Shown: positions 42,647-54,611 of the stretch, piece by piece
Layout: each line of letters opens with the position of its first letter
How positions within the stretch are numbered: position 1 is the stretch's first letter
Source of the DNA: Palaemon carinicauda
Taxonomy: Eukaryota > Arthropoda > Malacostraca > Decapoda > Palaemonidae
Reading direction: 5' to 3'
Assembly: GCF_036898095.1 (NCBI RefSeq)
Contig: NC_090728.1
Span: 94,605,281-94,669,280, forward strand
DNA: 64,000 bases
Notes under the pieces: generated by a model
Database searches by the model: none
Told to the model about the DNA's origin: nothing
Seen by the model: the letters and a program-made list of their open reading frames with translations, nothing else
Translations under genes and position numbers: made by a program

Positions 42647-45600
42647 TCATAAAATCAAAATGGTTTTCAGAAGACCTGCTTCTGGAATAAATCTAAAGAT
42701 GCCACTTGCATAGTAGGACACATCATGTCCAAGAATCTTGGCAAGGATGAACCTGCCACCCTCACCTCGAGCCTCAAACAAATATCTATTCCTTAAGTTG
42801 TTATAATTGGGGCATTCGGTCAACAAATGCCTCATTGTTAGAGGTACTAAACAGACGTCACAATACGGTTGCTGTTGGCCCTTCAGCAGAAACTCATGTG
42901 TCAACCGAGTGTGACCAATACGGAGACGACAAAGAGACGTCTCCCATTTTCGGGGCATCATATTATACCTCCAAGAAGATATGACATTTTTTACCTCTCA
43001 CATTTTATTGCCATCTAGGCTATCCCATTGCTGTTGCCATTTATTGCAAACCAATTTCTTGATGTCGGGTAAGAAATCATTACAGGGAATGGGATACCTT
43101 CTTGGCAGCAACTCAGATGCAGCATTCTTAGCCAGTGAATCTACCTTCTCATTCCCACACACACCTACATGTGCTGGAACCCAACAAAATCGAACTGTTA
43201 TAACTCTCCGTCCAATAATAAAAAGCCATTCTAAAATCTTTAAAACTAGAGGGTTATTAGAATTAAAAACTTCTATAGCTTGAAGGACACTCCTTGCATC
43301 ACTAAAAATTGTAAAATTACCCTACTTCTCCAAGGCTATTTTCTCAATAGCGGTTAATATGCCATACAGTTCGGCAGTAAATATGGAAGCGGTCAGAGGA
43401 AGTGCACCTCTAAAATTAAAACCATTACTATGTACCCCAAATCAAACGCCAGCATCAGATTTGGAGCCATCAGTATAGATAAAAGTTGATCCTCTATGTT
43501 CTTTAACATGTTTATTAAAAAGAGACCTGGCTTCTAGGTCTGACATATTCTTCTTATCTCCTATAAGATATTTACAAAAAGATATCTCTGGTAATTTCCA
43601 TGGAGGCATTGATGATGCCTTGAATGGAAGTACCTTACATCTAATTATATCCAGACTGTTTAATAATTGTTTCACCTGAAAGCCATAGGCTTGAGGAGAT
43701 TTTGGGTGCATCTCAAAGTATGTTGGGTGCCTTACAAGGCTTGCAGTCTGGAAGGCTAAAGAATTAGGGAGTCTTTGCAATCTAAACCAATACCGGAGAA
43801 TTGAAGACATCCGGTAAAGGTCTAGAGGTAACTCTCCAGCATCAACAAGGAGACTTGGGATAGGTGATGTTCTAAATGCTCCCGTGGACAATCTAATACC
43901 TGCATGATGTATTGAATCTAATATTTTAAACCGGCTTGGGGTGGCTGAAGAGTATATTTCACAACCATAACTAATTTTGGAAAAAATCAAGGCCTTGTAT
44001 AATTTTAAAATAGTATTGCGGTCTGCCCCCCATGATGTATGGGACAATACTTTTAAAATATTCAGAGCTTCAACACATTTAGCTTTTAGCGCTTTTAGGT
44101 GAGAAACCCATGTACGTAAGTCTACAATCAAATATCAAACCTAAAAATTTGGTTTCCGATACACATGGGATACGTTGACCTTTAATGTATATATCCGGGT
44201 CTGGATGTGCTCCCCGGATACGACAGAAATGTACAATAGTAGTTTTACTTGTCGAGAACTTAAATCCATTCATATCGGCCCACTGGATAATTTTGTCAAT
44301 TGAGAGCTGTAGTTTTCTCTCAACCATTGCCATTCTGGCTCCAGCAAATGATATGGAGAGATCATCCACAAATAATGTTGAGAGAACATCCTGGGGAATT
44401 GCTGAGGATATCCCATTAATTGCTAGTGCAAAAAGGGTTACACTCAGCACACTACCCTGAGGAACTCCTTCTTCCTGGCACTTACTCTCTGATAGAGCTT
44501 CCCCAACTCTCACTTGAAAAACTCTATGTGAAAGAAATGCCTGAATAAATAGTGGCAGCTCTCCTCTCAATCCGATTTCATGAATGGTTTTAAGTATACC
44601 ATATCTCCATGTGGTATCATATGCCTTTTCAAGGTCAAAAAATACTGTAACATGTTGCTGTTTGGAAGCAAAGGCTTCACAAATAGAGGACTCAAGTCGT
44701 ATCAACACATCAGTCATTGAGTGCATTTTTCTGAATCCACATCGAATCGGTGATAAAATACCTTTCTTTTCAAGGTACCATATCAGCCTTGCATTGACCA
44801 TCTTCTCCATGATTTTACATAAACAAGATGTCAATGCAATAGGACGATAGTTTGCTGCTAAAAACTTGTCTTTACCGGGGTTTTAAAAAGGCTAAAATAA
44901 TGGCTAGTTCCCAAACACTTGGGTAACTATGATCATGCCATATTCTATTAATAATGCTTAAAATAAATATCTTTGTATTAAAATGTACATGTTTAATCAT
45001 TGCATATGGAATTCCATCAGGTCCAGGGGCTGTATCATTGCAATGAGCAAGTGCAGAATCAAATTCTCTTTCAGTGAAAGGAGAATTATAAGACTCTTCC
45101 CTTCTTGTTGCAAAATTTAAAATTTTCTTTTCTTCAATGCTCCTATACTGGTGACCAGGGGCTCCTACACACTTGCTGGATACATTTGAAAAAGGACTAG
45201 CCAGGGCATTGCTAACATCATTTGCTCCAGTTACATACTGACCATTCACCTTCAACACTGGTGGTGGGTTGGGGGTGAATTTGCCAGCTATCTTTTTTAC
45301 TTTCCTCCACACAGCAGATGGTGGTGTTCTACTGTTAATGGAGGAAACAAAAGACATCCATGACTGGCGCCTTGCTTCTTTCATGGCACGACGGAACTGT
45401 GCTTTACATTTCTTGTACATAATTAAATTCTCATCAGTTCGGAGTCTACACAATCGTGTTAGAGATCTTCTTGTGGCTCTGTGAAGGGCAGTTAGTTCTG
45501 AAGACCACCACGGGACTGGTCGTCGTTTGAATAGCCCTGTTGTTTTGGGAATTGAATTGACTCCTGCTGTATGGAGAGTTCCATTCAGTAAGTCTATGGC

Positions 45601-46349
45601 ATTATCGATATTTTCAACTTGTTCAGCTCTCCCTCAATTTCACTTAGCTCACGAAATTTTTCCTAGTCCGCCTTGTCAAGATTCCATCGTGGCGATCTCT
45701 GTAAAGGTGGACCATTGTTGGTGTTTATCATGATTGGTGCATGATCACTAGTATGCCAATCATCTAATGTCCTCCAATCAAAATCAAGAAGGCAGTTAGA
45801 GCTTGTAATTGAAAGGTCAATGCATGAAAAGGTACCTGTCTGAACATGGAAGTGTGTGGGCTCTCCTGTATTAAGGAGTCCCACATCCTCATTCTCCACA
45901 ATTGATGAGATAATATTGCCCCTTGTGTTTGCTAAGGTATCACCCCATAAAGGATGTCTACCATTCATATCTCCCAGTAAGAGAAATGGTTGAGGGAGTT
46001 GATGAATGACCTCTGCTAAATCATCATATAAAATATTATCATTTGGAGGCAAGTAGAAAGAGCATATTGTATATTTTCTTCCAATATCAATTTGTACAAC
46101 CACTGCCTGCAGTGTTGTACATATAGACATAGGTATTTGGGGAACATCTCAACGAACAGAAATGAGACTTCCACCATGGCTCCCTGCTTGATGATTATAT
46201 GGTGTTCTATAGCTAACATACTCTCGAGGACTAGGAGTGTTAGCATCAAGCATATTTTCCCGTAGACATACAATTATGGGGGAATGTTCATGAATTAGGA
46301 GCTTAAGTTCTTCAAATTTCGCCCTTAAACCCTGACAGTTCCATTGCAA
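42647..46349 (-). pseudogene. ORF2 (endonuclease-RT-RNase H) of the I-like LINE
   Basis: Endonuclease: MQWNCQGLRAKFEELKLL (46349), then after a break LLGDMNGRHPLWG and TSDHAPI (46130-45663). The usual LQET box reads LREN. RT: PGPDGIPYAMIKHV (45453-44872), VFFDLEKAYDTTW, GVPQGSVLS and the catalytic FVDD (44834-44079), then KSKISYGCEIY. RNase H begins FIYTDGSKSDAG at about 43450-43475, continues in broken frame through TAELYGILTAIEK, and ends with CRLRIGHTRLTHEFLL and LTECPNY (42647-42961). At least four frame breaks. Confidence 0.82.
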
Positions 46350-46604
46350 AATTGAGGAGAAAACTATGGATTATTTCGGGAAGCCATCTTGGATGAGGTC
46401 TTCCCATTAGCAGTTTTTAATCTAACATTATTACCTGTAGGTTTCTTCAGAGATGGTCTTGTTATGTTGGGTTTTACGTTGGTGTTTTTCTTTGTATCTT
46501 TTTTGTCTATTTGTTGAGGGGGATGGTGGACCTCAACTTGAATTTCTGAATTATTTAAATTGTCTTCTGGTTGATCGGCAACATCAACAGACAAAACATC
46601 ATAT

Positions 46605-48180
46605 TTATTTGATGTCATAATTATAGAATTTCTTATGGAAGGGGGTGAGAGATGGAGGTCTCTCTCTTTTACGATTAATAGGTTGTGAGTTACCAGGTTT
46701 TTGTACCTTCCCCACTACAGGTACACCTGATAACTTGGTGTCAGGTGGAATCTCCATTAAATCAGGCAAGGATATGGCCTGGGAGAGGTTAGTACTATCC
46801 TTTGTAATGGGGGACAAAGGTTTAATAGTGGTGGGCAATGTCTTTTGGTTGATACTCAATGATAAATCTTTAGGAGGAGATGTTCTTGTCTTATGCAACA
46901 CTTTATCAATAGATGGTGAATTCCTTTTTCGAGAACTACCTACAGTAGTAGGTGGGCGAGATGATTCCCGAGGAACTTTTTCTCCTGTTTTTAATGTCTT
47001 TGCATAAGTATTAGATTTATTTAATAATCTCTTGGCATACCCCACGCTTACATGTTCAATAATTGATTTATTGAGGGCATCCTCTTCTAACTTATAAAAC
47101 TGGCAGCTCCTATCATTAGATTTATGATTAGAGTTGCAGTTTAAGCACCTTGCCTCAAGTGTACATTCCCCATGGTAAATATTGGAGCAAGTATTACAAA
47201 TTTTTTCACTATTGCAAACTTTGGAAGGATGGCCAAATTTAAAGCAATTATAACATTGCAGTGGCTTCTGCTTAAAAGGTTGAACTCTGATCCTTTCGTT
47301 TTCTATGTCTATGTGGAAAGGTACATCGGCATCCTGGAGAGTAAGAACAATCATTGATGTTCCAGGTACTTTATGTACTTTCCACAGTGATAGCGGACAC
47401 ATAGCCAATATCTCCTCTTCAGTAAATTCATACAGATTCCTATTAAAAACCACTCCCCTTCCATAGCTAAAGTTTAGATGGGGTTTGATGTCCAATTTTA
47501 TATCATCATTTACTGTCTTCAAATTGGACAGTATAACAGACTGTGTATGACTTGGCCTTTATCAAGTAACTTTTCTTCCCGAATCGAGATATATCTCCAG
47601 GTGCGATCGTACCTACCTTCCTCTGAAGAAATTTGCAGATCTTGAAATAATTTTCCTTACCTCCTACAGATTGAGCAAGAAGCCACATTGGTGGTTTTGG
47701 CTTTCTTTGGGATGGTATATCTGCCTCTATATCTTTATCAGCCCAGTCTGCTGGTCTGTAGACATCCAGATCTTTAGGTGCCCCATCACACAGAGCACCC
47801 TTAACACCCATATTACCTACTTTAATATCAACAATATTACGGCTTGCATTAAATGCCTCCTCATGACAATTAAATGATAACCAAGATTCCCAATTATCAT
47901 CTTGAAGTTTCATTCTAATTTCTTTTATTAATCCGTAACACTCAAATATTTTATGTAGCATATCATAATTAGCTTCTAATGGGATTTGGGTAACGTGCAG
48001 GACATTCAGTTTTCCTGTGTTGCCCAAATTACCCTTTTTCCGAGTGTTTAAAGAATAGTCCTTTTTAGTTCCTACGTCGTCAACGGAGTTTTCTTTAAAT
48101 GAATTGCCAGAGGTCGTCAACAGTGCCGGGGGCGAGTCAGCATATCCAGGGGAGGTGGGGTCATTCTCACAAGAATCCAT
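46605..48180 (-). pseudogene. ORF1 (nucleic-acid-binding) of the I-like LINE
   Basis: Two overlapping frames. 48180-47506 starts MDSCENDPTSPGY and contains an RRM-like stretch (VLHVTQIPLEANYDMLHKI). 47522-46605 contains CYNCFKFGHPSKVC and a second Cys-rich motif (CNTCSNIYHGEC and CLNCNSNHKSNDRSC), the zinc knuckles of LINE ORF1 proteins. The break near 47510-47530 is probably a single indel. The C-terminus is Lys/Pro/Ser-rich. It would coat the LINE RNA. Confidence 0.78.
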
Positions 48181-49026
48181 CAGAATAAAGAAAAGAGAAG
48201 AGTGATTTTTTTAATAGTTTGATTTACCTGCTTGAGAACATTAAGGCATCACATGTTGGGAAGGATATTTGCACTCTCCACTACCGGCACAGTAAGAGTA
48301 TACTTCCCAGATGGTCCACTCCATACCCTACCCGAAGGATAGCATCAAAACAGACATAGAGGAACAGGTGTAAGCTGAACCCGCCTGTTAGGACTGAGAC
48401 CAAGAAACTATGGAATCATCCTCCCCATATCTGTAATGACGGGCTTCCGGCCAAAAGCCGAGAGTCCTACCCCAAGTGTTGGATCCCCCTGGATTCCGAA
48501 GACCCAACACTTGAGAATAGTTCCGCCAAAAAGGTCCAAACCATCTTCGGGATGGCTGAGATCATCCAATACTCTCACATATAGCTTTGAGCACAAACAC
48601 CTCCCAACCGTGACACCTTTCCCATTCATCAAAGCAGGCAGCAAAACCGGATGTAGAAACATCCGCCCAAGTGGCAATAACAGATGTAGAAACATCCATG
48701 CCATAATGAGAATAAAAAAAAGAAAAAAAAATAATAATAATAAACATACTGTAAATATATATGTAAATATATACACATATACATATGGGAAATTTTACTC
48801 ATAGGGTTGGGACAGCAACATGAATAAAAGTTTATAATATTAAGAGAAGGTTGAAGCAATATAAAGAGGAAGAAAAAGATAATTAAGAGAGAAATTTAGA
48901 TTCGAACTGGGGGAGCAATTTCCCCAAGTTCGAGAGCCCTCTTGCCCGTCACCAAGTTTCAGCACGGGAATAGAATGCCGTGCTGAAGCTCAGTGACTTC
49001 ATCAAGGCATTCTCTCATTAAGAGGG
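48181..49026 (-). other. 5' UTR of the I-like LINE
   Basis: Noncoding. It contains a TAA-rich run at 48715-48745 and TATA-rich sequence to 48785. A strong inverted repeat near the 5' end, TTCAGCACGG-N10-CCGTGCTGAA, is at 48958-48987. An internal promoter would be expected in this region for this class, but I cannot point to one. Confidence 0.6.
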
Positions 49027-49044
49027 AGGAAAGTGAGAAAGAGC

Positions 49045-49990
49045 GCTGGCGCGCAGTAAGGCACTGTGTAGTTTTGTGCATTCTCCCAAGAATGCACCGA
49101 AGCGTGTGACTGGTTGCGCAAGAGTGGGAGCATTGGCGCATGCGTGAGAGTACTACGTGGAGAATGTTGGCATGTGCGTGCGGAAGACCATCGGCGTCTG
49201 CACGCAGAAGACCGTCGGCGCGCGCGGAAGGCTGTGTGCGCGAACTCAAGATTATTGGAGCGCGCAAGCACGAAGGCCGTCGGCGCGTGCCCGCGTGCCC
49301 GCATGTAAGGCCGTCAGTGCGCGTACGCAGTAGACTTTTGGCGCACGTGCAGGATACCATCGGCACCTGCGCGCAGAAGAAAGTCAGCGCGCACACGCGC
49401 AATACTGTTGGTGCACGCCGGAGACCCTAGGCGCTTGCGCGGGGAATTAAGTCGGCCCGTTCGCGCGGAACTGTTGCCACCCGCGCGTGCAAGACTATTG
49501 GCACTTGCACGCTTAGAAAATCATCGGCGCGAGAGCGGGAGACCAGTGGCGCCCGCATGTGGAAGATCGTCGGCGCGTGCGGAAGATCGTCAGCGCGCGC
49601 GCAAGAGCATTGGCGCTAGCGCACGCGGAAAATCATCGGCGCGAGCGCGTGTACAAAACCGTTGGCACGCATGCGCGCGGAAGATTATCGACGCGCGCGG
49701 AAGACTATCAACGCGCGTGCGGAAGACTATCATCGCGCGCGCGCGGAAGACTATCAACGCGCGAGCGGAAGACTATCGGGACGCGCGCATGCAAGATTAT
49801 TGGCGCGTGCGGAAGATCGTCGGTACCCGCACGCAGAAGAACGTCGCACGTATATAACAGCGCATCGCTGGAGACCATCGGTACCCGTGCGCGGAAGATC
49901 GTCGGCGCTCGCACGCGCGTGCGGGAGACCATCGGTACCCACGCGAGGAAGATCATCGGCGCTCGCGCGCATAAGAATATCAGCGAGCCA
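49045..49990. repeat. GC-rich minisatellite in alpha copy B
   Basis: Same family as 13195-14245: units of 25-32 bp with cores such as GGAAGATCGTCGGCGCG and GGAAGACTATCAACGCGCG. The flanks are colinear with fragment D (GCAGTAAGGCACTGTGTAG at about 49052). Confidence 0.85.
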
Positions 49991-49999
49991 GGACCGAAA

Positions 50000-51230
50000 T
50001 ACAAAGGACTTCGTTACAGCGCAAGGTTGCGCTGGTAGATTGGTAGGTCAGCTGGCAGGACAATCAGGAACTGGGATGTGCCCTTTGGAAGGGCGAACAT
50101 CCACAGTTGGGGACCACAAAAGGCCCGTGTTAGGGTCCAGGACCGAAGTCCAAAGGACTACGTTGCAGCACAAGGTTGCGCTGGTAGATCGGTAGGTCAG
50201 CTGGCAGGACGATCAGGCTGCGCTGGAAGGTCTGCTTGATACTCCTAAGAGGTGTCTCTGTGAGAGGCCTCTCCCGCGAACGAGAGAGGTGAATACTTCG
50301 TGAAAGAGACTTGAAGACACCCATGATGACACCCCTTAGGGCCGGTGGATCAGCAAGCTGACCTTAGCAGTAGCGATCCTCCGAAGAGGAGTCTCTATGA
50401 GTGGCCTCTCTCGCGAACGAGAGAGGTGAACACTTCGTAGAAGAGACTAGAAGATGCCCATGATGATGCCGCTTTGGGCCGGTGGATCAGCAAGCTGACC
50501 TCAGCAGTAGCGATCCTCCGAAGAGGAGTCTCTAAGAGTGGCCTCTCTTGAGAACGAGAGAGGTGAACACCTCGTAGAAGAGACTTGCCAAGACCGTGCT
50601 CCATCCCTGAAGGAAGAGAAACTCAGCAATGGGGGAGAGAAGTCTGGCCAAAGGGCAGCAACAGCAGTCGGAGGCGATGAATTTATTAAGATATGGGAAG
50701 TTCTCCCTCTGAAGGGAGAAACATCCTCACACCTGGGGAGGAAACTTCTCTCGGAAGGGAAGTTGTCCAACCCCTGGAGGCGAACCTCCTTTAGCATTCT
50801 AAGATGATCTGAAGTGCTGGCCATGTTGTCACGGGAGTACTTCTCAGAGAAGGGATAACGCCCATGACGACGTCCTCTGAGGGACGGCAGTGACAGCAGA
50901 TTCCCCATGCATGAACAGAACAGCTCTGCTTTGTTGGGACTCTTTAGTGGAACAAAGAAAAACTGCATAGTTAACTGGGAAAATAAAATTAAATAATTAT
51001 TTAACAGAAATTCCGTAGGGAGGAACTCCGAAGAGGAACCCCGAGGGAACAACATAAAATAAGAATTAAGTATTGCGCTCTTCCTTCCCCAGACGACATC
51101 CACGGGAGAAGGGGGGGAGCGGAGTAACTATAATAAAAACAGAATTGTAATTATTCAAATCAGCTAAGAATATTCACTAATAGTGAGAACCACTGAACCT
51201 CCGAAAGGAAGTGTTCCCAACGGAGAAAGC
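50000..51230 (-). repeat. Hairpin-rich leader of alpha copy B
   Basis: Includes GGACCGAAGTCC (50140-50151; RNA GGAC-UUCG-GUCC) and CCTCCGAAGAGG hairpins at about 50374 and 50516. Two roughly 140-bp direct repeats (50340-50470 and 50480-50600) contain GGCCTCTCTCGCGAACGAGAG. Further CTCCGAAGAG and CCCCGAGGG hairpins are at about 51027-51047. No credible ORF. Confidence 0.65.
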
Positions 51231-51677
51231 TGAAAAGTTAAAATACAATTAGATTTTCACTAAACATAATTGAGACAAACAATCGGAAGAGCAACCTAAC
51301 CCGCACATGGGAAAGGAGCTTCCCCAATAGTACGCTGTTGTAGTAAAGGTGAACGACCTCGAGAAGAGAGAGACCGTAGTCAATCTTTAAAAGGCCACAT
51401 TCCCTTCGCTCAGATTCCAAGTTTCCCATAGGAAAAGAGAAAAAGGCTAAGACAATAGTTGAATGAAGAGGGTCCAGGCAATGACGATTCCCCTGCGGTG
51501 GCCGAGTTAACGGATATATGCCGACGGGAAGACCGATGGACCAGAGAGGGAGAGGTCGTTCCCCACGAAGTGAAACTGGGCTGGCCTTGCTACTACGCAA
51601 GTGTCGTTGTCGTATATGTATCACACACGCAGCACAAACTCTGAAAAGGAAACGTACCCCATTTCTATACACATATA

Positions 51678-54498
51678 CAGTGGAACCTCTACATACGAAT
51701 TTAATCCGTTCCAGAACCAACTTCGGATGTAGAAATTGATCGGATGTCGAAACGAATTTTCCCATAAGAATACATTGAAATAGGATTAATCCGTGGTTGA
51801 GCCCAAAAACCTATGATAACTTCTTAATAAACTACTACACATAATTTTCCCATGAGAATAATGAACACTAAATTAGATAATAGACATGTAAATAAGAAGA
51901 ATAGACATGTAAATAAGAAGAATTAGCAAAAAATGATAAATAAGAAACGGGTTTTTAGCGTCACTTTACCTTAGAAACTCCAGCGCAGGTGTTGTTCGTC
52001 TTCGCTACGCAGAGAGGAGAGAGGAGACGGACGGACGGCGAGGAGGTAGAGAGGTTAACTACGATAAACGTAACACTACCGTAACTTATTCTAACTTACA
52101 CTAAGTGAACTTTAACATAACTTAGCTTATTTTTTTTTTATTTTTATATTTTATATTTTTTTTTACATTTTCTTTTTTTCTTTTTGATGATTACGTAATT
52201 TTAATCACTATCACTTACATTTAAAATTGACTGAATTTCTTTTGCTTCACTCTTTTCCGTTTTCTGTGTTTCACTTTCTTCCTCTTCACTCTTTGCCGTT
52301 TTCTTCGGTTCACTTACATCCTCTTCATCGCGAGTTCGCTTCGCAGTTTTTTTAAAGAAAGCATCGATAGATAATTGCTTCGTACGGCTTTTCAGAATGT
52401 TTCGAAAGTGCGTTAGGCAAACATCATCGAATTGAGAAACTACACGACAAACCTGCAATTTCTTTGGATGGTATTTGTCGATGAAGTCGACCACGTCTTG
52501 ATATTTTCCTAACACCTCTTTTATTTGCGCTGAACCTAACACATGTTCTACCTCCTCGCTCTCTTCCTCGTCATCACTCATGTGCTCCGACATAGCATGG
52601 AGTTCCTTGAGCTCATCCGTCGTCAGTTCGTCGTGATGTTCGGCGACGAGTTCCGTAACGTCATCTGCGTCGACCTCCAGACCCATGGACTTGCCAAGGG
52701 AGACGATTTCCTCTACGGCTTCCGCTGCACCGACCACGGGATCAGGTTCGGGGTTAAAACCCTCGAAATCTCGGGGAGAAACTGCATCAGGCCACAGCTT
52801 CTTCCATGCAGAATTGAGGGTCCGTCGAGTTAATCCCACCCAAGCCTGATCAATGATCTTTAAGCAGTGCACGATATTGAAGTGGCCCCTCCAAAATTCA
52901 CGCAAAGTTAAGTTGGTGCTTTGCGTGACATTAAAGCACTGCTTGAATAAGTGCTTGGTGTACAGCTTCTTAAAATTAGAGATGACTTGCTGGTCCATGG
53001 GCTGGAGGATAGAGGTGGTATTTGGTGGAAGATACAGCACCTTTATGAACTTGAATTCATCGAAGATATCATCTTCAAGTCCGGGGGGGTGAGCGGGTGC
53101 ATTGTCAAGGCATAGCAGGCACTTTAAAGGCAATTTCTGCTCATGAAGATACTTCTTCACAGAAGGACCGAAAACTTGGTTTACCCATTGCACAAAGAAT
53201 TGCCTAGTGACCCAGGCCTTCGAGTTGGATCGCCAGAAAACATGAAGCTGATCCTTATCGACGTTGTGTGCTTTAAAGGCCCTAGGGTTCTCTGAATGGT
53301 AAACAAGCAAGGGCTTAACTTTAAAGTCCCCGCTAGCGTTGGCACATAGAGCAAGAGTCAACCGATCCTTCATTGGCTTATGCCCAGGCAATTTCTTCTC
53401 TTCAGCAGTGATGTAGGTTCGACTCGGCATCTTCTTCCAAAACAGCCCGGTTTCATCACAATTGAACACCTGCTGCTCTACGTAGCCTTCTTCCTTTACG
53501 ATATTTTCGAATTTCTTAACAAAGTCAGTTGCAGCCTTTGTGTCCGCACTAGCAGCCTCTCCGTGGCGAACAACTGAATGAATCCCGGACCGTTTCTTAA
53601 ATTTCTCGAACCAGCCACGAGATGCCTTGAAATCATCTAAGGAAGGCTCGGTTGAACTCTCCCCAGCATCACCCACAGAGCTCTCCTCCTTCAAGTCCGT
53701 AAAGATGGCGTGCGCCTTCTCGCAGATGACTGTTTCGGTGATGGTGTCGCCAACGATCTCTCTATCCTTAATCCACACTAGTAGAAGTCGTTCCATCTCT
53801 TCTATGATAGGGGTACGGCGTTTGGAAATTATAGTGATCCCCTTAGAAGGTTTCACTGCTTTAATAGCTTCCTTCTGTTTAAGGATTGTCGAGATCGTCG
53901 ACATATTACGGCCATACTGTTTAGCAAGTTCACTCACGCGGATGCCACGCTCATGTTTTTCAATAATTTCCTGCTTAATTGCTATAGAAAGCATTTCCTT
54001 CTTTCTTTTCTCACCACTACCACTACCACTGGCAAAACTAAGCCTTTTTGGACCCATGATTTACGTAAATTATCGTTAATGGATGCACGTAAAAAATCAC
54101 GATTAATTCACAGTTAATATCACAACGCAAAGAGCACAACCACACGAAGCCGGCGAGAACAGAGGACTGACCCAAGCCGCGCTAATTGAGCGTCCCTCCG
54201 AGGTCGATGTGCTGCCTTCTATCGGCGGAAATAAAAAACACTTCAGGCGCTATGAGCACCGACTACGCGTACGAGTATTGTTTACTTCGGGTGTCGAAAA
54301 AAACATTCGGGTGTAGAGTCGGAACGTGTTCGAATTGTACTTCGCGTGTCGAAAAATTCGGATACAACCGGTACGACGAAAATTGCTACTTCGTGTGTCG
54401 AAATAAAATTCGGGTGTAGAGTCAAAAATTTGCTCGAATTTTACTTCGGATGTTGGAAAATTCGGATGTAGATACGATCGTGTGTAGAGGTTCCACTG
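51678..54498 (-). mobile_element. Tigger/pogo-type DNA transposon
   Basis: Terminal inverted repeats start CAGTGGAACCTCTACA(T/C)ACGA at both ends, flanked by TA (51676-51677 and 54499-54500), as expected for the Tc1/mariner-pogo group. Length is 2821 bp. It has a single intact transposase ORF. Inside the right end (54288-54480) are three or four diverged copies of a TACTTCG(G)GTGTCGAAAA...TTCGGGTGTAGA motif, and two copies lie near the left end; these are possible transposase-binding repeats. It is inserted in the AT-rich leader of alpha copy B. Confidence 0.9.
52201..54057 (-). CDS. Tigger (TIGD1-like) transposase, intact
   Basis: 618 residues. A CENP-B/pogo-type helix-turn-helix spans about 20-65 (IKQEIIEKHERGIRVSELAK). 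A second Tc5-type DNA-binding domain spans about 82-165 (WFEKFKKRSGIHSVVRHGE). The DDE_1 catalytic domain has FNCDETGLFWKK (Asp201), CLLCLDNAPAHPP (Asp318) and STSILQPMDQQ-type sequence (Asp355), a DD36D spacing typical of Tigger. An acidic/Lys-rich C-terminus follows. No stop or frameshift, so the copy may be recent. The start is the ATG of MGPKRLSF, the usual Tigger N-terminus. It would act in the nucleus on the terminal repeats. Confidence 0.92.
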   Translation of the reverse strand: MGPKRLSFASGSGSGEKRKKEMLSIAIKQEIIEKHERGIRVSELAKQYGRNMSTISTILKQKEAIKAVKPSKGITIISKRRTPIIEEMERLLLVWIKDREIVGDTITETVICEKAHAIFTDLKEESSVGDAGESSTEPSLDDFKASRGWFEKFKKRSGIHSVVRHGEAASADTKAATDFVKKFENIVKEEGYVEQQVFNCDETGLFWKKMPSRTYITAEEKKLPGHKPMKDRLTLALCANASGDFKVKPLLVYHSENPRAFKAHNVDKDQLHVFWRSNSKAWVTRQFFVQWVNQVFGPSVKKYLHEQKLPLKCLLCLDNAPAHPPGLEDDIFDEFKFIKVLYLPPNTTSILQPMDQQVISNFKKLYTKHLFKQCFNVTQSTNLTLREFWRGHFNIVHCLKIIDQAWVGLTRRTLNSAWKKLWPDAVSPRDFEGFNPEPDPVVGAAEAVEEIVSLGKSMGLEVDADDVTELVAEHHDELTTDELKELHAMSEHMSDDEEESEEVEHVLGSAQIKEVLGKYQDVVDFIDKYHPKKLQVCRVVSQFDDVCLTHFRNILKSRTKQLSIDAFFKKTAKRTRDEEDVSEPKKTAKSEEEESETQKTEKSEAKEIQSILNVSDSD

Positions 54499-54500
54499 TA

Positions 54501-54611
<111 letters not shown>

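Larger units (their letters stand above)
42506..49026 (-). mobile_element. I-like non-LTR retrotransposon, full length, inactive
   Basis: 6.5 kb, flanked by an 11-bp direct repeat AGGAAAGTGAG (42495-42505 and 49027-49037) that occurs once in alpha fragment D (GCAGGAAAGTGATG near 13101). The minus-strand 3' end is a (AATC)4 tail. The order is 5' UTR, ORF1 with zinc knuckles, ORF2 with apurinic endonuclease, RT and RNase H, then 3' UTR. The RNase H domain and tetranucleotide tail point to the I/Nimb group rather than Jockey or RTE; the exact clade is not settled. Both ORFs have several frameshifts. Confidence 0.85.

Noticed and set aside
43000..48800. Plus-strand ORFs of 60-122 codons within the I-like LINE
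   Set aside because: They mirror the minus-strand LINE coding sequence and have no independent support.
49000..50195. Open frames of 100-177 codons on both strands
   Set aside because: Same minisatellite artefact as above. No conserved residues and no start context.
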